Positions 14,308 through 22,025 of a DNA stretch of 22,785 nucleotides are shown here, in pieces (the stretch's first letter is position 1; each line of letters starts with the position of its first letter). Below the pieces are notes generated by a model that was not told where the DNA came from, searched no databases, and saw nothing but the letters and a program-made list of their open reading frames with translations. Source of the DNA: an uncultured Megasphaera sp. (GTDB taxonomy: Bacteria > Bacillota > Negativicutes > Veillonellales > Megasphaeraceae); the NCBI GenBank assembly GCA_900554215.1, contig USGG01000029.1, positions 1 to 22,785 on the forward strand. The letters are read 5' to 3'. The position numbers and the translations under genes are program-made.

Positions 14308-15489
14308 GTGAAAGAAGTAGTAATCGTAAGTGCTTGCCGTACAGCTATTGGTAAATTTGGCGGTTCCCTGAAAGACGTTCCTGCAGCAGATTTGGGCGCT
14401 ATCGTTATTGAAGAAGCCATCAAACGCGCCGGCATCGACAAAGCTATCGTTGACGAAGTCGTTATGGGCAACGTTCTCCAGGCTGCTCAGGGCCAGAACC
14501 CGGCTCGTCAGGCTATGATCAAAGCAGGTCTCCCCGTTGAAACTCCGGCTATGACGATCAACAAAGTCTGCGGCTCCGGTCTTCGCTGCGTATCCCTCGC
14601 TGCTCAGATGATTAAAGCCGGCGACGCCGACGTTATCGTAGCAGGCGGTATGGAAAACATGTCCGCAGCTCCGTACGCTATTCCTAAAGCTCGTTATGGC
14701 TACCGCATGGGCAACGGCGTATTGGTCGACACGATGATCAAAGACGGTTTGTGGGACGCTTTCAACGATTACCACATGGGCATCACGGCTGAAAACGTAG
14801 CTGAACAGTTCGGCGTTTCCCGTGAAGATCAGGACGCTTTGGGCGCTCGTTCCCAGCAGAAAGCTTGCGAAGCTATTAAGAGCGGCGCATTCAAGGATCA
14901 GATCGTTCCCGTTGTCATCCATGGCAAAAAAGGCGACACTGTTTTCGATACAGACGAATTCCCGCGCGAAGGCACAACGATTGAAAGCCTCGCTAAATTA
15001 AAACCGGCCTTCAAAAAAGGCGGCACCGTAACGGCTGGCAACGCTTCCGGCATCAACGACGGCGCAGCTGCATTCGTAGTCATGTCCGCTGAAAAAGCTG
15101 CTGAACTCGGCCTCAAACCGATGGCTAAAGTTGTAAGCTACGCTTCTGCAGGCGTTGATCCTTCCATCATGGGTATCGGACCTGTTCCTTCTTCCCGCAA
15201 AGCCTTGGAAAAAGCCGGCCTCACAGCTGACGATCTCTCCCTCGTTGAAGCTAACGAAGCTTTCGCAGCACAGTCCGTATACGTCGTTCGTGAACTCGGC
15301 CTCGACATGAGCAAAGTCAACATCCACGGCGGCGCTATCGCTCTCGGCCATCCGATCGGAGCTTCCGGCGCTCGTATCCTCGTTACATTGCTCTACGGCT
15401 TGAAAGAAGTCGGCGGCAAATACGGCTTGGCTACTCTCTGCATCGGCGGCGGCCAGGGCACGGCTTGCATCGTAGAAAACATCGACTAA
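14308..15489 (+). CDS. thlA: Acetyl-CoA C-acetyltransferase (thiolase)
   Basis: A 393-residue biosynthetic thiolase that condenses two acetyl-CoA to acetoacetyl-CoA, the entry step for butyrate and longer-chain acid formation in fermenters. The triad is complete: C88 in NKVCGSGL, H348 in ALGHPIGASG and C378 in LCIGGGQG, with NEAFA at 316-320. Length is normal. It starts with GTG at 14308, nine bases after AAGGAG; the protein begins MKEVVIVSACRTAIG. Codon use is strongly biased (AAA, GAA, GCT, TTC, CGT), unlike its neighbours, which suggests very high expression rather than transfer. It is monocistronic with a strong terminator. Longer-chain 3-ketoacyl substrates cannot be excluded. Confidence 0.96.
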   Translation: MKEVVIVSACRTAIGKFGGSLKDVPAADLGAIVIEEAIKRAGIDKAIVDEVVMGNVLQAAQGQNPARQAMIKAGLPVETPAMTINKVCGSGLRCVSLAAQMIKAGDADVIVAGGMENMSAAPYAIPKARYGYRMGNGVLVDTMIKDGLWDAFNDYHMGITAENVAEQFGVSREDQDALGARSQQKACEAIKSGAFKDQIVPVVIHGKKGDTVFDTDEFPREGTTIESLAKLKPAFKKGGTVTAGNASGINDGAAAFVVMSAEKAAELGLKPMAKVVSYASAGVDPSIMGIGPVPSSRKALEKAGLTADDLSLVEANEAFAAQSVYVVRELGLDMSKVNIHGGAIALGHPIGASGARILVTLLYGLKEVGGKYGLATLCIGGGQGTACIVENID

Positions 15490-15508
15490 TTTTAATTGAT
15501 ATTGTCGT

Positions 15509-15545
15509 AAAAAACGCATGGGCATTTCTGTCCATGCGTTTTTTT
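15509..15545 (+). terminator. Rho-independent terminator of thlA
   Basis: AACGCATGG (15513-15521) pairs with CCATGCGTT (15532-15540), inside longer A and T tracts, and is followed by TTTTT. It lies 20 bases after the thlA stop codon. Confidence 0.92.
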
Positions 15546-15559
15546 GCATGCCTGACAAT

Positions 15560-15583
15560 GTAAAAAACGGGAAAGTTTTTTAC
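15560..15583. other. Perfect 9-bp inverted repeat downstream of thlA
   Basis: GTAAAAAAC (15560-15568) and GTTTTTTAC (15575-15583) flank a GGGAAA loop. The stem is AT-rich. It may be a weak back-up terminator or a protein site upstream of the antiporter gene; nothing decides between them. Confidence 0.4.
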
Positions 15584-15669
15584 TATATCTTTACGGTATA
15601 TGACGTTCTCTATACGTACTATTTTCATATAATTATTTTTCAAAAACTATTTTATTTTCTTCACAAAAA

Positions 15670-15678
15670 TGATAGAAT
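15670..15678 (+). promoter_or_regulatory. Weak extended -10 candidate for the potE-like gene
   Basis: TGATAGAAT lies 60 bases upstream of the chosen ATG. No clear -35 hexamer is present 17 bases upstream, so the call is tentative. Confidence 0.3.
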
Positions 15679-15738
15679 GAACTAGCCAAAATAAATAGTT
15701 GTTTATACTAAAATTTTACAATGAAAGAAGGACTGATA

Positions 15739-17067
15739 ATGAAAACTACACGTCGTAAAATGTCTTTGGTCCAGCTGACTTTCGTCACTGCAGCCAATAT
15801 GTTGGGGGCAGGCATCATCATGCTGCCGACCAAACTTGCTGAAGTCGGTACGATTTCCATTATTTCATGGTTAATTACGGCTCTCGGCTCGCTCGCCCTG
15901 GCTATGACTTTCGCCCGATGCGGCATGTTTACTACGAAGCCTGGCGGAATGGGCGGTTATTCCGAATACGCCTTCGGGCGAATAGGACATTTTATGGCAA
16001 ATTATGCCTATGCAGTTTCCATCGTCATTGCAAACGTGGCTATCGCCATTTCTGCCGTAGGATATGGCGCCGGGTTCTTAGGAACCTCCTTTACGCCGCT
16101 GCAAACATGTTTATATACAATTGCCTTGCTCTGGATCGCGGCCGCTTTAAATTTCAGCGGTTCCCGTTATTCGGGCAAGCTCAGTACGATAACAATCTGG
16201 GGCGCGATTATCCCCGTTTTGGGCATCTCCCTCATCGGCTGGTACTGGTTTGATCCGTCTACGTGGATTTCTTCCTGGAATCCGAACGACGTCGGGTTCA
16301 TCGACGCCGTCGGCAATTCCATCGCCCTGACCCTCTGGTCTTTCCTGGGTTTGGAATCGGCTGCCGTCAACATGGACGCCGTAGAAAATCCGCAGCGTTC
16401 CGTTCCCATCGCTACTTTCGTCAGCACCTTGGGTGTAGCCTTTATCTACGTCGCCTCGACGAACGTCATCGCCGGCATCGTTCCCAATGCGGAAATTCTC
16501 AGCTCCAGCGCCCCCTTCGGCTTGGCCTTTTCGTACATGCTCGGCTCCACGGCCGGCAAGGTCGTCATGGGTTTAATGGTCTTTTCCTGCGCCGGTTCGC
16601 TCCTGTCGTGGCAGTTTACCCTGGCCCGCGTCTTTAAGACCAGCGCGCAGCGGGGCTTGTTCCCGAAGGTATTTGCCAAGGTCACCAACGCCGACGTTCC
16701 GGTCAAAGGCATGATCCTCATCCTGGCTATGCAAAGCTGCCTGGCCCTGATGACCATCAGCCCGACGCTGGCCAAACAGTTCGAGCTCTTGGCAAATCTG
16801 GCCGTCGTGACGAATGTTATTCCCTACATCTTCTGCTCCTTCGCATTGAAATCTATCTTGGAAAAAGAACAGATTTCCAACGCCGTCTGCAACAGAAATA
16901 CGTCTATTTTCCTGTCCGGCGTATCTATTATCTACTGCATTTACGCCTTGACGACGACAGATGCCGCAACCTTCTTCAGCGGCTGTCTGGCAGTCTTCAT
17001 CGGCTGGATGATTTACATGGTTCGTTTCAATCTCTTGAAACAGCCCCTGCCGCTGCAAAATAAATAA
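15739..17067 (+). CDS. potE: PotE-like amino acid/polyamine antiporter (APC superfamily)
   Basis: A 442-residue, 12-helix APC transporter. GAGIIMLPTKLAEVGTISII, GMGGYSEYAFGRIGHFMANY, IANVAIAISAVGYG, STNVIAGIVPN and LALMTISP closely follow E. coli PotE, the putrescine-ornithine antiporter of the inner membrane. The start is ATG 15739, six bases after AAGGA; ATG 15721 has no ribosome binding site. No ornithine decarboxylase gene (speF) adjoins it, unlike the enterobacterial operon, so it may work as a putrescine uptake system, with a decarboxylase elsewhere, or on another diamine pair. It is monocistronic, ending in a terminator. Confidence 0.88.
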   Translation: MKTTRRKMSLVQLTFVTAANMLGAGIIMLPTKLAEVGTISIISWLITALGSLALAMTFARCGMFTTKPGGMGGYSEYAFGRIGHFMANYAYAVSIVIANVAIAISAVGYGAGFLGTSFTPLQTCLYTIALLWIAAALNFSGSRYSGKLSTITIWGAIIPVLGISLIGWYWFDPSTWISSWNPNDVGFIDAVGNSIALTLWSFLGLESAAVNMDAVENPQRSVPIATFVSTLGVAFIYVASTNVIAGIVPNAEILSSSAPFGLAFSYMLGSTAGKVVMGLMVFSCAGSLLSWQFTLARVFKTSAQRGLFPKVFAKVTNADVPVKGMILILAMQSCLALMTISPTLAKQFELLANLAVVTNVIPYIFCSFALKSILEKEQISNAVCNRNTSIFLSGVSIIYCIYALTTTDAATFFSGCLAVFIGWMIYMVRFNLLKQPLPLQNK

Positions 17068-17076
17068 ACACATGCC

Positions 17077-17109
17077 AAAGTGCCGGTCCTTACGGATCGG
17101 CACTTTTTT
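17077..17109 (+). terminator. Rho-independent terminator after the potE-like gene
   Basis: AAAGTGCCGGTCC (17077-17089) pairs with GGATCGGCACTTT around a TTAC loop, with one G-T pair, and ends in a T run up to 17109. It lies between convergent genes. Confidence 0.88.
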
Positions 17110-17122
17110 ATATCAGTCGTAT

Positions 17123-17983
17123 TTACTTTATGAATTTATACACGGCCATAACGAACACGTTGCCAACAGCGACAGAGGCGACGACCAAGCAGCTTTCTAC
17201 GACAAACGGCGTAATGAATACGAGGAAATTATTCTGCACGACAGGCATGCATTGGAAAATAAGGGAGCTGAAAATTTGCAGGCGGCTGTCGAAGATAATT
17301 GAATTCGCCCCCAGCCAGACAGCCGTCATCACGACGATGCGCAGGCACTGGACAATCCGATCCTTCCCCGGCAGGCCTTTCGATGGAAAAAAATAAAAGG
17401 CGAACACGGCGATGACGCATATACCCATGGCGATAAATCCAAAGCCTATGATGCCCATCACCCCGACGACCAGGCTGGTCGTTACTTTGTCGTCACCGAT
17501 AGTGGGAAACAAGAGCATACCCATGACGGCGCAAGGCAGGGGCAGGCTATACAAAATCGTATCTAAAAATTCGGAAAACCAATAGGCCCGGCGGCAATTC
17601 AGCCACCAGTCTACGCCCCAGGCCGCTAGGGACTGCAAGGCCAAGGTCCCCAGCATCCATACGAAAAAGGCTGCGACCCGCAAGACGTACTCCTGCCAAA
17701 ACGGATACGCCATGAGGCCGTTAAGAATGGCGACGGCAACGCACAAGGCGACGATACCGCCATATAGTATCGCGCCTGCAGACGCATACTGCGACGTTCC
17801 CGTCCCCTTCATCTGCCGGCGGCGCACCGTAATGGGCAGGCTCAGCGAAGCTAAAAGGAACACCAGAACCGACAGAGATACGAACAGTCCCTTATTGGAC
17901 GCAAAGGCGCCGAAGGGAATGGGAACCGTCCAAAGAGCCAGCCGCAGAACAGCCCGTACACGATCTGTCACAGATGCCGTCAT
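17123..17983 (-). CDS. Polytopic membrane protein of unknown family (286 aa)
   Basis: I do not recognise this family. The 286-residue protein has about seven or eight hydrophobic segments and few charged residues. Its N-terminal part (LWTVPIPFGAFASNKG and the next two helices) resembles the start of the small neighbour upstream (IPIPIGAYTIHNGSS), so the two are probably distant paralogues. The second half (residues about 130-286) has no counterpart there. ATG 17983 follows GGGAGG at six bases and overlaps the upstream stop by four bases (ATGA), so the genes are coupled. A longer open frame upstream reads through the neighbour in another frame and is rejected. The protein may be a permease-like or sensor membrane component; no function can be assigned. 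Confidence 0.75.
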   Translation of the reverse strand: MTASVTDRVRAVLRLALWTVPIPFGAFASNKGLFVSLSVLVFLLASLSLPITVRRRQMKGTGTSQYASAGAILYGGIVALCVAVAILNGLMAYPFWQEYVLRVAAFFVWMLGTLALQSLAAWGVDWWLNCRRAYWFSEFLDTILYSLPLPCAVMGMLLFPTIGDDKVTTSLVVGVMGIIGFGFIAMGICVIAVFAFYFFPSKGLPGKDRIVQCLRIVVMTAVWLGANSIIFDSRLQIFSSLIFQCMPVVQNNFLVFITPFVVESCLVVASVAVGNVFVMAVYKFIK

Positions 17984-18411
17984 AGGCTCCCTCCCTTCGC
18001 TGTATCCGACCCGGTCAGGCAGGCCAGGCCATAGGCCAGCAGCAGCGTGACGCATACCTTGCCGTACATGCCGACGATGAATACGATATCCCGGCCAACG
18101 GTCGGCCATTCCCAAAAGGATGACGATTTCCAAATATCGCCCATACAGGCGCTGAAGACGGCAAATGCCGCGGCGACGGCCAGCCACATGACGACAAAAG
18201 CAGCCCTGCTTATTTTCCGCTGTTCCGGGCCGAACCGCGCTTCGGCGCTGCCCAAATAGGCCCAGGGAACCAGAAAAGACAAGACCGTATAGCTTACCAG
18301 GGCCACGACGGCGCTGGAACCGTTATGTATCGTATACGCTCCAATGGGAATCGGGATAATAAAAAAACACATGAACACGCACTGACGAATTACATCGCAA
18401 CAGCCACTCAT
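17980..18411 (-). CDS. Small membrane protein of unknown family (143 aa)
   Basis: A 143-residue protein with four predicted membrane segments and a Cys-rich N-terminus (MSGCCDVIRQCVFMCFF). The family is not recognised. The segment PIPIGAYTIHNGSSAVVALV aligns by eye with PIPFGAFASNKGLFVSLSVL of the downstream gene, and the last two helices also align, suggesting an ancestral duplication. GGAGG lies 12 bases before ATG 18411. It is the first gene of a two-gene operon with a 4-bp overlap. An extended -10 promoter and a 17-bp palindrome lie upstream. Confidence 0.7.
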   Translation of the reverse strand: MSGCCDVIRQCVFMCFFIIPIPIGAYTIHNGSSAVVALVSYTVLSFLVPWAYLGSAEARFGPEQRKISRAAFVVMWLAVAAAFAVFSACMGDIWKSSSFWEWPTVGRDIVFIVGMYGKVCVTLLLAYGLACLTGSDTAKGGSL

Positions 18412-18457
18412 TTCTTTTCTGTACCTCCATTACAGGAACTATCTTGCTTAATAATTA

Positions 18458-18466
18458 AGTATACCA
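18458..18466 (-). promoter_or_regulatory. Extended -10 promoter of the membrane-protein pair
   Basis: The minus strand reads TGGTATACT, an extended -10, about 50 bases upstream of the ATG at 18411. There is no clear -35; that region is occupied by the palindrome at 18467-18483. Confidence 0.5.
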
Positions 18467-18483
18467 CATATAGGGCCTATATG
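18467..18483. promoter_or_regulatory. 17-bp perfect palindrome, candidate operator
   Basis: CATATAGG and CCTATATG are perfect inverted repeats around one central G. The site directly abuts the extended -10 of the membrane-protein operon, where a repressor would block transcription. It also lies 35 bases upstream of the helicase -35. The cognate regulator is unknown. Confidence 0.5.
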
Positions 18484-18517
18484 GGTAGTCGTTATTACCG
18501 GCCGGCGCAATCTTCTA

Positions 18518-18546
18518 TTGCGAAAAAGACGGCTCTTGTGTACAAT
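18518..18546 (+). promoter_or_regulatory. Promoter of the DEAD-box helicase gene
   Basis: -35 TTGCGA (18518-18523), a spacer of exactly 17 bases, and -10 TACAAT (18541-18546). The leader is about 40 bases. Confidence 0.65.
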
Positions 18547-18593
18547 AGATAATAATTACGCAAATATTTACATAGAAAGGTATTTACACAATC

Positions 18594-19853
18594 ATGTCCA
18601 AAACATTCCAATCCCTAGGTATTACGCCGGAGCTTTGCGAACTGCTGCGCAAGCAGGGCATCCGCGAGGCCACGGCCATACAGGAACAGGCAATTCCGCC
18701 CGTATTTAAAGGGCGCGATATATTGGCCCAGGCCCAGACCGGCACGGGAAAAACCTACGCCTTCCTCCTGCCGTCGCTGCAGCAGGTCAAGCCGAACAGC
18801 CACATGGAGCAGGTGCTTATCATCGCGCCGACGCGCGAACTGGCCCGGCAGATTGCCGAAGTAGCCGATGCCCTGGCACCGGCCCTTGGCGTCGACGTCC
18901 TCAGCCTCATCGGCGGCAAGACGATCGAAAACCAGCTGCAGAAGCTGCACCGTCATCCCCATGTCATCATCGGCACGCCGGGACGCCTCTTAGACCACTG
19001 CCGCCGTAATTCCCTCGATTTAAGCGGTGTCGGCCGAGTCGTCGTCGACGAAGCGGATCAAATGCTGCAGTCGGGATTTTTAGAAGACGTCGACATCCTC
19101 ATCAGCATGACGCCCAAGCGCCGTCAGCTCCTTTTTTTCTCCGCCACGATACCGGACAAAATCAGAGGGCTGGCAAAAAAACACATGCAGAATCCTCTGT
19201 CGCTTCGCGTATTAGAAGGCGAAACCATCGCCCTGGAGCAAATTGAACAGCGCATCTACATGACCAGCGAGGACAAAAAATTCGGCATGCTGTGCCAGAT
19301 GCTGCAGGATATGAATCCCTACCTGGCCGTCGTATTCTGCAACACCAAGGAGCGGACAGCCCAGCTGGCCGGTCAGCTCATCGCCTCCGGCTTCAATATC
19401 GGCGAGCTCCACGGCGACATGTCCCAAGGCCGCCGTACCCAGGTGCTGCGCGATTTCGCCCGGGCTAAGACGCAGATTCTCGTCGCGACGGATATCGCCG
19501 CCCGCGGCATCGACATCGAAGGCATTACGCACGTATTCAATTACGACGTTCCCCGCGACGTAGATTATTATATCCACCGCATCGGCCGGACAGGCCGGGC
19601 CGGCAACGACGGATTGTCCGTCATGTTTGCCACCGGCGCCGACGAAGACTGGGTCCGCCGCATCGAACACAGCATTCACGCTACAATCACCAAATATACG
19701 ACGAGCGGCAAAATCAAAGTCAAGGCCAGCGCGCGGCCTCCCAAAAAGAAAAAGGTATACAAGGACAAGCTGCCGGCCAGCACGTACCAGCCTACGAAAA
19801 GCAAGCGCCATAAAACGCTTCATAAGGGCGGGGACAACCGCCGCCGGCGGTAA
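18594..19853 (+). CDS. DEAD-box ATP-dependent RNA helicase
   Basis: A 419-residue superfamily-2 helicase with all motifs in order: the Q motif (ATAIQEQAIP), AQTGTGKT (47-54), PTRELA (79-84), GTPGR (127-131), DEAD (152-155), SAT (183-185), ARGIDIEG and HRIGRTGRAG. The C-terminal 50 residues are Lys/Arg-rich (PPKKKKVYKDK, ending in NRRRR) and probably bind RNA. Such CshA/RhlE-like enzymes remodel RNA in ribosome assembly, mRNA decay and cold adaptation in the cytoplasm. ATG 18594 has GAAAGG 13 bases upstream, a rather long spacing. The lipoprotein gene follows 23 bases later and is probably co-transcribed. Confidence 0.95.
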   Translation: MSKTFQSLGITPELCELLRKQGIREATAIQEQAIPPVFKGRDILAQAQTGTGKTYAFLLPSLQQVKPNSHMEQVLIIAPTRELARQIAEVADALAPALGVDVLSLIGGKTIENQLQKLHRHPHVIIGTPGRLLDHCRRNSLDLSGVGRVVVDEADQMLQSGFLEDVDILISMTPKRRQLLFFSATIPDKIRGLAKKHMQNPLSLRVLEGETIALEQIEQRIYMTSEDKKFGMLCQMLQDMNPYLAVVFCNTKERTAQLAGQLIASGFNIGELHGDMSQGRRTQVLRDFARAKTQILVATDIAARGIDIEGITHVFNYDVPRDVDYYIHRIGRTGRAGNDGLSVMFATGADEDWVRRIEHSIHATITKYTTSGKIKVKASARPPKKKKVYKDKLPASTYQPTKSKRHKTLHKGGDNRRRR

Positions 19854-19876
19854 CATACAGCAAGGAGGTACTTGAT

Positions 19877-20407
19877 ATGAAAAAACAATTAGCCGTCGTC
19901 CTGGCTATTCTGACGCTGTTAGTCAGCGCCGGCTGTTCCCCGGCGGACACGCAGGACGCCAATAAGGCCAAGACCACGCAGGAACAGCAGGTCGACAAGG
20001 GCAAAGACGAAAAGGCCACAATCGGCGAAGTCGCCGGCCTCGGCGATACGGCCCAGGATTGGGAAGCCGAATTTGGCCATCCCTACGCGCAAGGCGACAC
20101 GCTGAAAGTATATAAGGGCGGCCTCTGCGAAGTCGTATTTGAAAACGACCGGGCCGTTACCATTACCTTACCGGCAAAAGACGGCAAAGAACCGCCAACG
20201 GATAAATTCCTTCCCCGCGACGGCAAGAAGCAATCGGAAAACAGCCAGCAAACGGGCGGCATGACTATGACCGTGGAAAAATGGCACAGCGATATGCTGG
20301 AAAAAGCGATTCCCGATACGAAGGGAACCTATACGGTTATGAAAAATAGGAACGGCAAAGAATATGACAGCATCGTCGTCGACTGCACGCCTAATTTAAA
20401 AAAATAA
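19877..20407 (+). CDS. Predicted lipoprotein of unknown function
   Basis: A 176-residue protein with a lipoprotein signal: MKK, a hydrophobic stretch (residues 5-18) and SAGC with the lipidated Cys20. A Lys/Gln/Asp-rich linker (about 21-48) leads to a small hydrophilic domain with DWEAEFGHPYAQGDTLKVYK and a C-terminal SIVVDCTPNLKK. The second Cys near the C-terminus is unpaired unless it pairs with the Cys in GLCEVVF. I do not recognise the domain. AAGGAGG eight bases before the ATG makes the start sure. It probably shares an mRNA with the helicase and ends in a strong terminator. Confidence 0.85.
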   Translation: MKKQLAVVLAILTLLVSAGCSPADTQDANKAKTTQEQQVDKGKDEKATIGEVAGLGDTAQDWEAEFGHPYAQGDTLKVYKGGLCEVVFENDRAVTITLPAKDGKEPPTDKFLPRDGKKQSENSQQTGGMTMTVEKWHSDMLEKAIPDTKGTYTVMKNRNGKEYDSIVVDCTPNLKK

Positions 20408-20418
20408 ATAAACCATAC

Positions 20419-20465
20419 AAAACAGCTCCTCCCTAGTCCCATGCAGGCTATGGAGGAGCTGTTTT
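20419..20465. terminator. Bidirectional Rho-independent terminator
   Basis: AAAACAGCTCC continuing into TCC (20419-20432) pairs with GGAGGAGCTGTTTT (20452-20465). A and T tracts on both sides let it serve the lipoprotein gene (plus) and the ABC operon (minus), which ends three bases away. Confidence 0.9.
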
Positions 20466-20467
20466 CG

Positions 20468-21226
20468 TCAGTATAGGACGGCCTCGATAAGCCGCCTCGT
20501 GTATTCGCTTTGAGGACGGCAAACGACGTCGTCCGTCCTTCCTTCTTCTACAATCCGGCCCTTGTCCATGACGACAAGCCGGTCGCAGCACTGCTGCGCT
20601 ACGGCCAAATTATGCGTAATAAACAGGAGCTGAAAACGCCCCTCGGCCTTTAGGCCCATCAGCAGTTCGAGAATCTGCCGCTGCGCCATGACATCCAAGG
20701 CGCTCGTCGCTTCGTCGCAAACAAGCAGCCGCGGATGTACCGCCAAGGCGCGGGCGATGGCCGCCCGCTGGCATTGGCCGCCGCTGACCTCGTGAGGATA
20801 CCAATCGGCGGCGGCAGCAGGCAAGCCGCATCGTTCCAGCAGCGCTCTTACCCGTTCCCGCCGTTCGGCTTTACCGACGCCGCCGTTCTTCAGACATTCT
20901 CCGACGCCCTCTCCCAGTGTCCGCCGCGGGTCAAAAGACGACCGAGGCGACTGAAATACCATCTGCAGCTCTTTATACACCTGCCGCAAGGCCTTTCCCC
21001 TGGCCGCTGTAATATCGCAGCCTCTCAGAAAAATGCGTCCCGACGTCACGTCGATAAAGCGGCAAACCGCGTTGGCAACGGTGCTCTTTCCCGATCCGGA
21101 CGGGCCAATCAGGCCGACGCTTTCGCCTTCTTCTATGCAAAAACTAACCCTATCCAGCGCCCTGACCTGTGCGCCCTTTCTTCCTACAAACTCTTTCGTC
21201 ACCTCTTGTAGTTCTAAAAAAGCCAT
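20468..21226 (-). CDS. ABC transporter ATPase, nickel/peptide type (NikE/DppF-like)
   Basis: A 252-residue ATPase with Walker A GPSGSGKST (41-49), Q-loop VFQSP, signature VSGGQ (147-151), Walker B LLVCDEATSALD (167-178) and the H-loop His205 (FITHNLAV). It powers import by a family-5 binding-protein transporter at the cytoplasmic membrane. The length matches NikE (about 265) rather than DppF/OppF (about 320), and the Cys-rich oligopeptide C-terminal extension is absent. ATG 21226 follows GGAGGGA and lies two bases after the stop of the partner ATPase. Nickel is the favoured substrate, but peptides or metallophores are possible. Confidence 0.88.
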   Translation of the reverse strand: MAFLELQEVTKEFVGRKGAQVRALDRVSFCIEEGESVGLIGPSGSGKSTVANAVCRFIDVTSGRIFLRGCDITAARGKALRQVYKELQMVFQSPRSSFDPRRTLGEGVGECLKNGGVGKAERRERVRALLERCGLPAAAADWYPHEVSGGQCQRAAIARALAVHPRLLVCDEATSALDVMAQRQILELLMGLKAEGRFQLLFITHNLAVAQQCCDRLVVMDKGRIVEEGRTDDVVCRPQSEYTRRLIEAVLY

Positions 21227-21228
21227 CG

Positions 21229-22014
21229 TCAGTCCCTCCGCAGCTTCGGCACGGCAGCCAGCAAATCCTTCGTATACGCCTGGGCCGGAGAGATCAGTAC
21301 GTCTTTAGCCGGGCCATATTCTATCATCTGGCCGTCTTTTACAACCAGCACGTAATCGGCTATGCGGGACACGACGCCCATGTCGTGAGTGACCAGCATA
21401 ATCGCCGTACGATACTGGTCCCGCAGGTACAACAGCTCATCCAGCACCTGCTTCTGCGCGCAGACGTCGAGAGCACTTGTCGGTTCGTCAGCCAGAAGCA
21501 AGGCCGGCTTCAGCATCATGACCATGACCAGAGCCGCGCGCTGATTCATTCCTCCTGACAGCTCAAAAGGATAGCTGTCCCATACGCGCCGGCCGTCTGA
21601 AAAGCCCAGGCGCGCGAAAAGCTCCAGAGCCTGCCGCCGGACGTCCTCCTTTCCCATATCCCAATGGGCCGCCGCGGCTTCGCAGATTTGACTGCCTATG
21701 GTCCGTACAGGACACAGCGACGCTGCTGCATCCTGAAAAACCATTGCCATCTGCGCGCCGCAGAGACGCCGCATCCCTTCGCCCGATAAAGTCAGTATAT
21801 CCTGTCCTTGAAACCAAATATGTCCCTGCGTGACGGCACCGCCCGGCCCCAAGAGCTTCATAGCGCTTTGAAGAATAGTGCTCTTGCCGCTGCCAGACTC
21901 GCCGACGATACCCAATATTTCTCCCGGCTGCAGCGAAAACGTCGCCTGCCGTACGACGGGCCGGCCGTCATAGCAGATTTCTATGTTGTCATAGGCAATA
22001 ACCGCCTCTTTCAT
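21229..22014 (-). CDS. ABC transporter ATPase, nickel/peptide type (NikD/DppD-like)
   Basis: A 261-residue ATPase with Walker A GESGSGKST (38-46), Q-loop VFQDA, signature LSGGM (151-155), Walker B LLLADEPTSALD (171-182) and H-loop VTHDMGV. It pairs with the next ATPase to energise one importer. ATG 22014 (MKEAVIAYDN) is chosen because GAGG lies nine bases upstream; ATGs at 22020 and 22023 and a GTG at 22029 are in frame but have no properly spaced site. The length is typical of NikD (254 in E. coli). It starts 11 bases after the binding-protein gene. Confidence 0.88.
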   Translation of the reverse strand: MKEAVIAYDNIEICYDGRPVVRQATFSLQPGEILGIVGESGSGKSTILQSAMKLLGPGGAVTQGHIWFQGQDILTLSGEGMRRLCGAQMAMVFQDAAASLCPVRTIGSQICEAAAAHWDMGKEDVRRQALELFARLGFSDGRRVWDSYPFELSGGMNQRAALVMVMMLKPALLLADEPTSALDVCAQKQVLDELLYLRDQYRTAIMLVTHDMGVVSRIADYVLVVKDGQMIEYGPAKDVLISPAQAYTKDLLAAVPKLRRD

Positions 22015-22025
22015 ATCCATCATCC

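Noticed and set aside
14284..14922. 212-codon minus-strand frame opposite thlA
   Set aside because: Shadow of the codon-biased thiolase gene; no ribosome binding site or domain.
17984..18187. N-terminal extension of the 286-residue membrane protein
   Set aside because: It is the out-of-frame reading of the upstream membrane gene, and GGGAGG sits right before the ATG at 17983.
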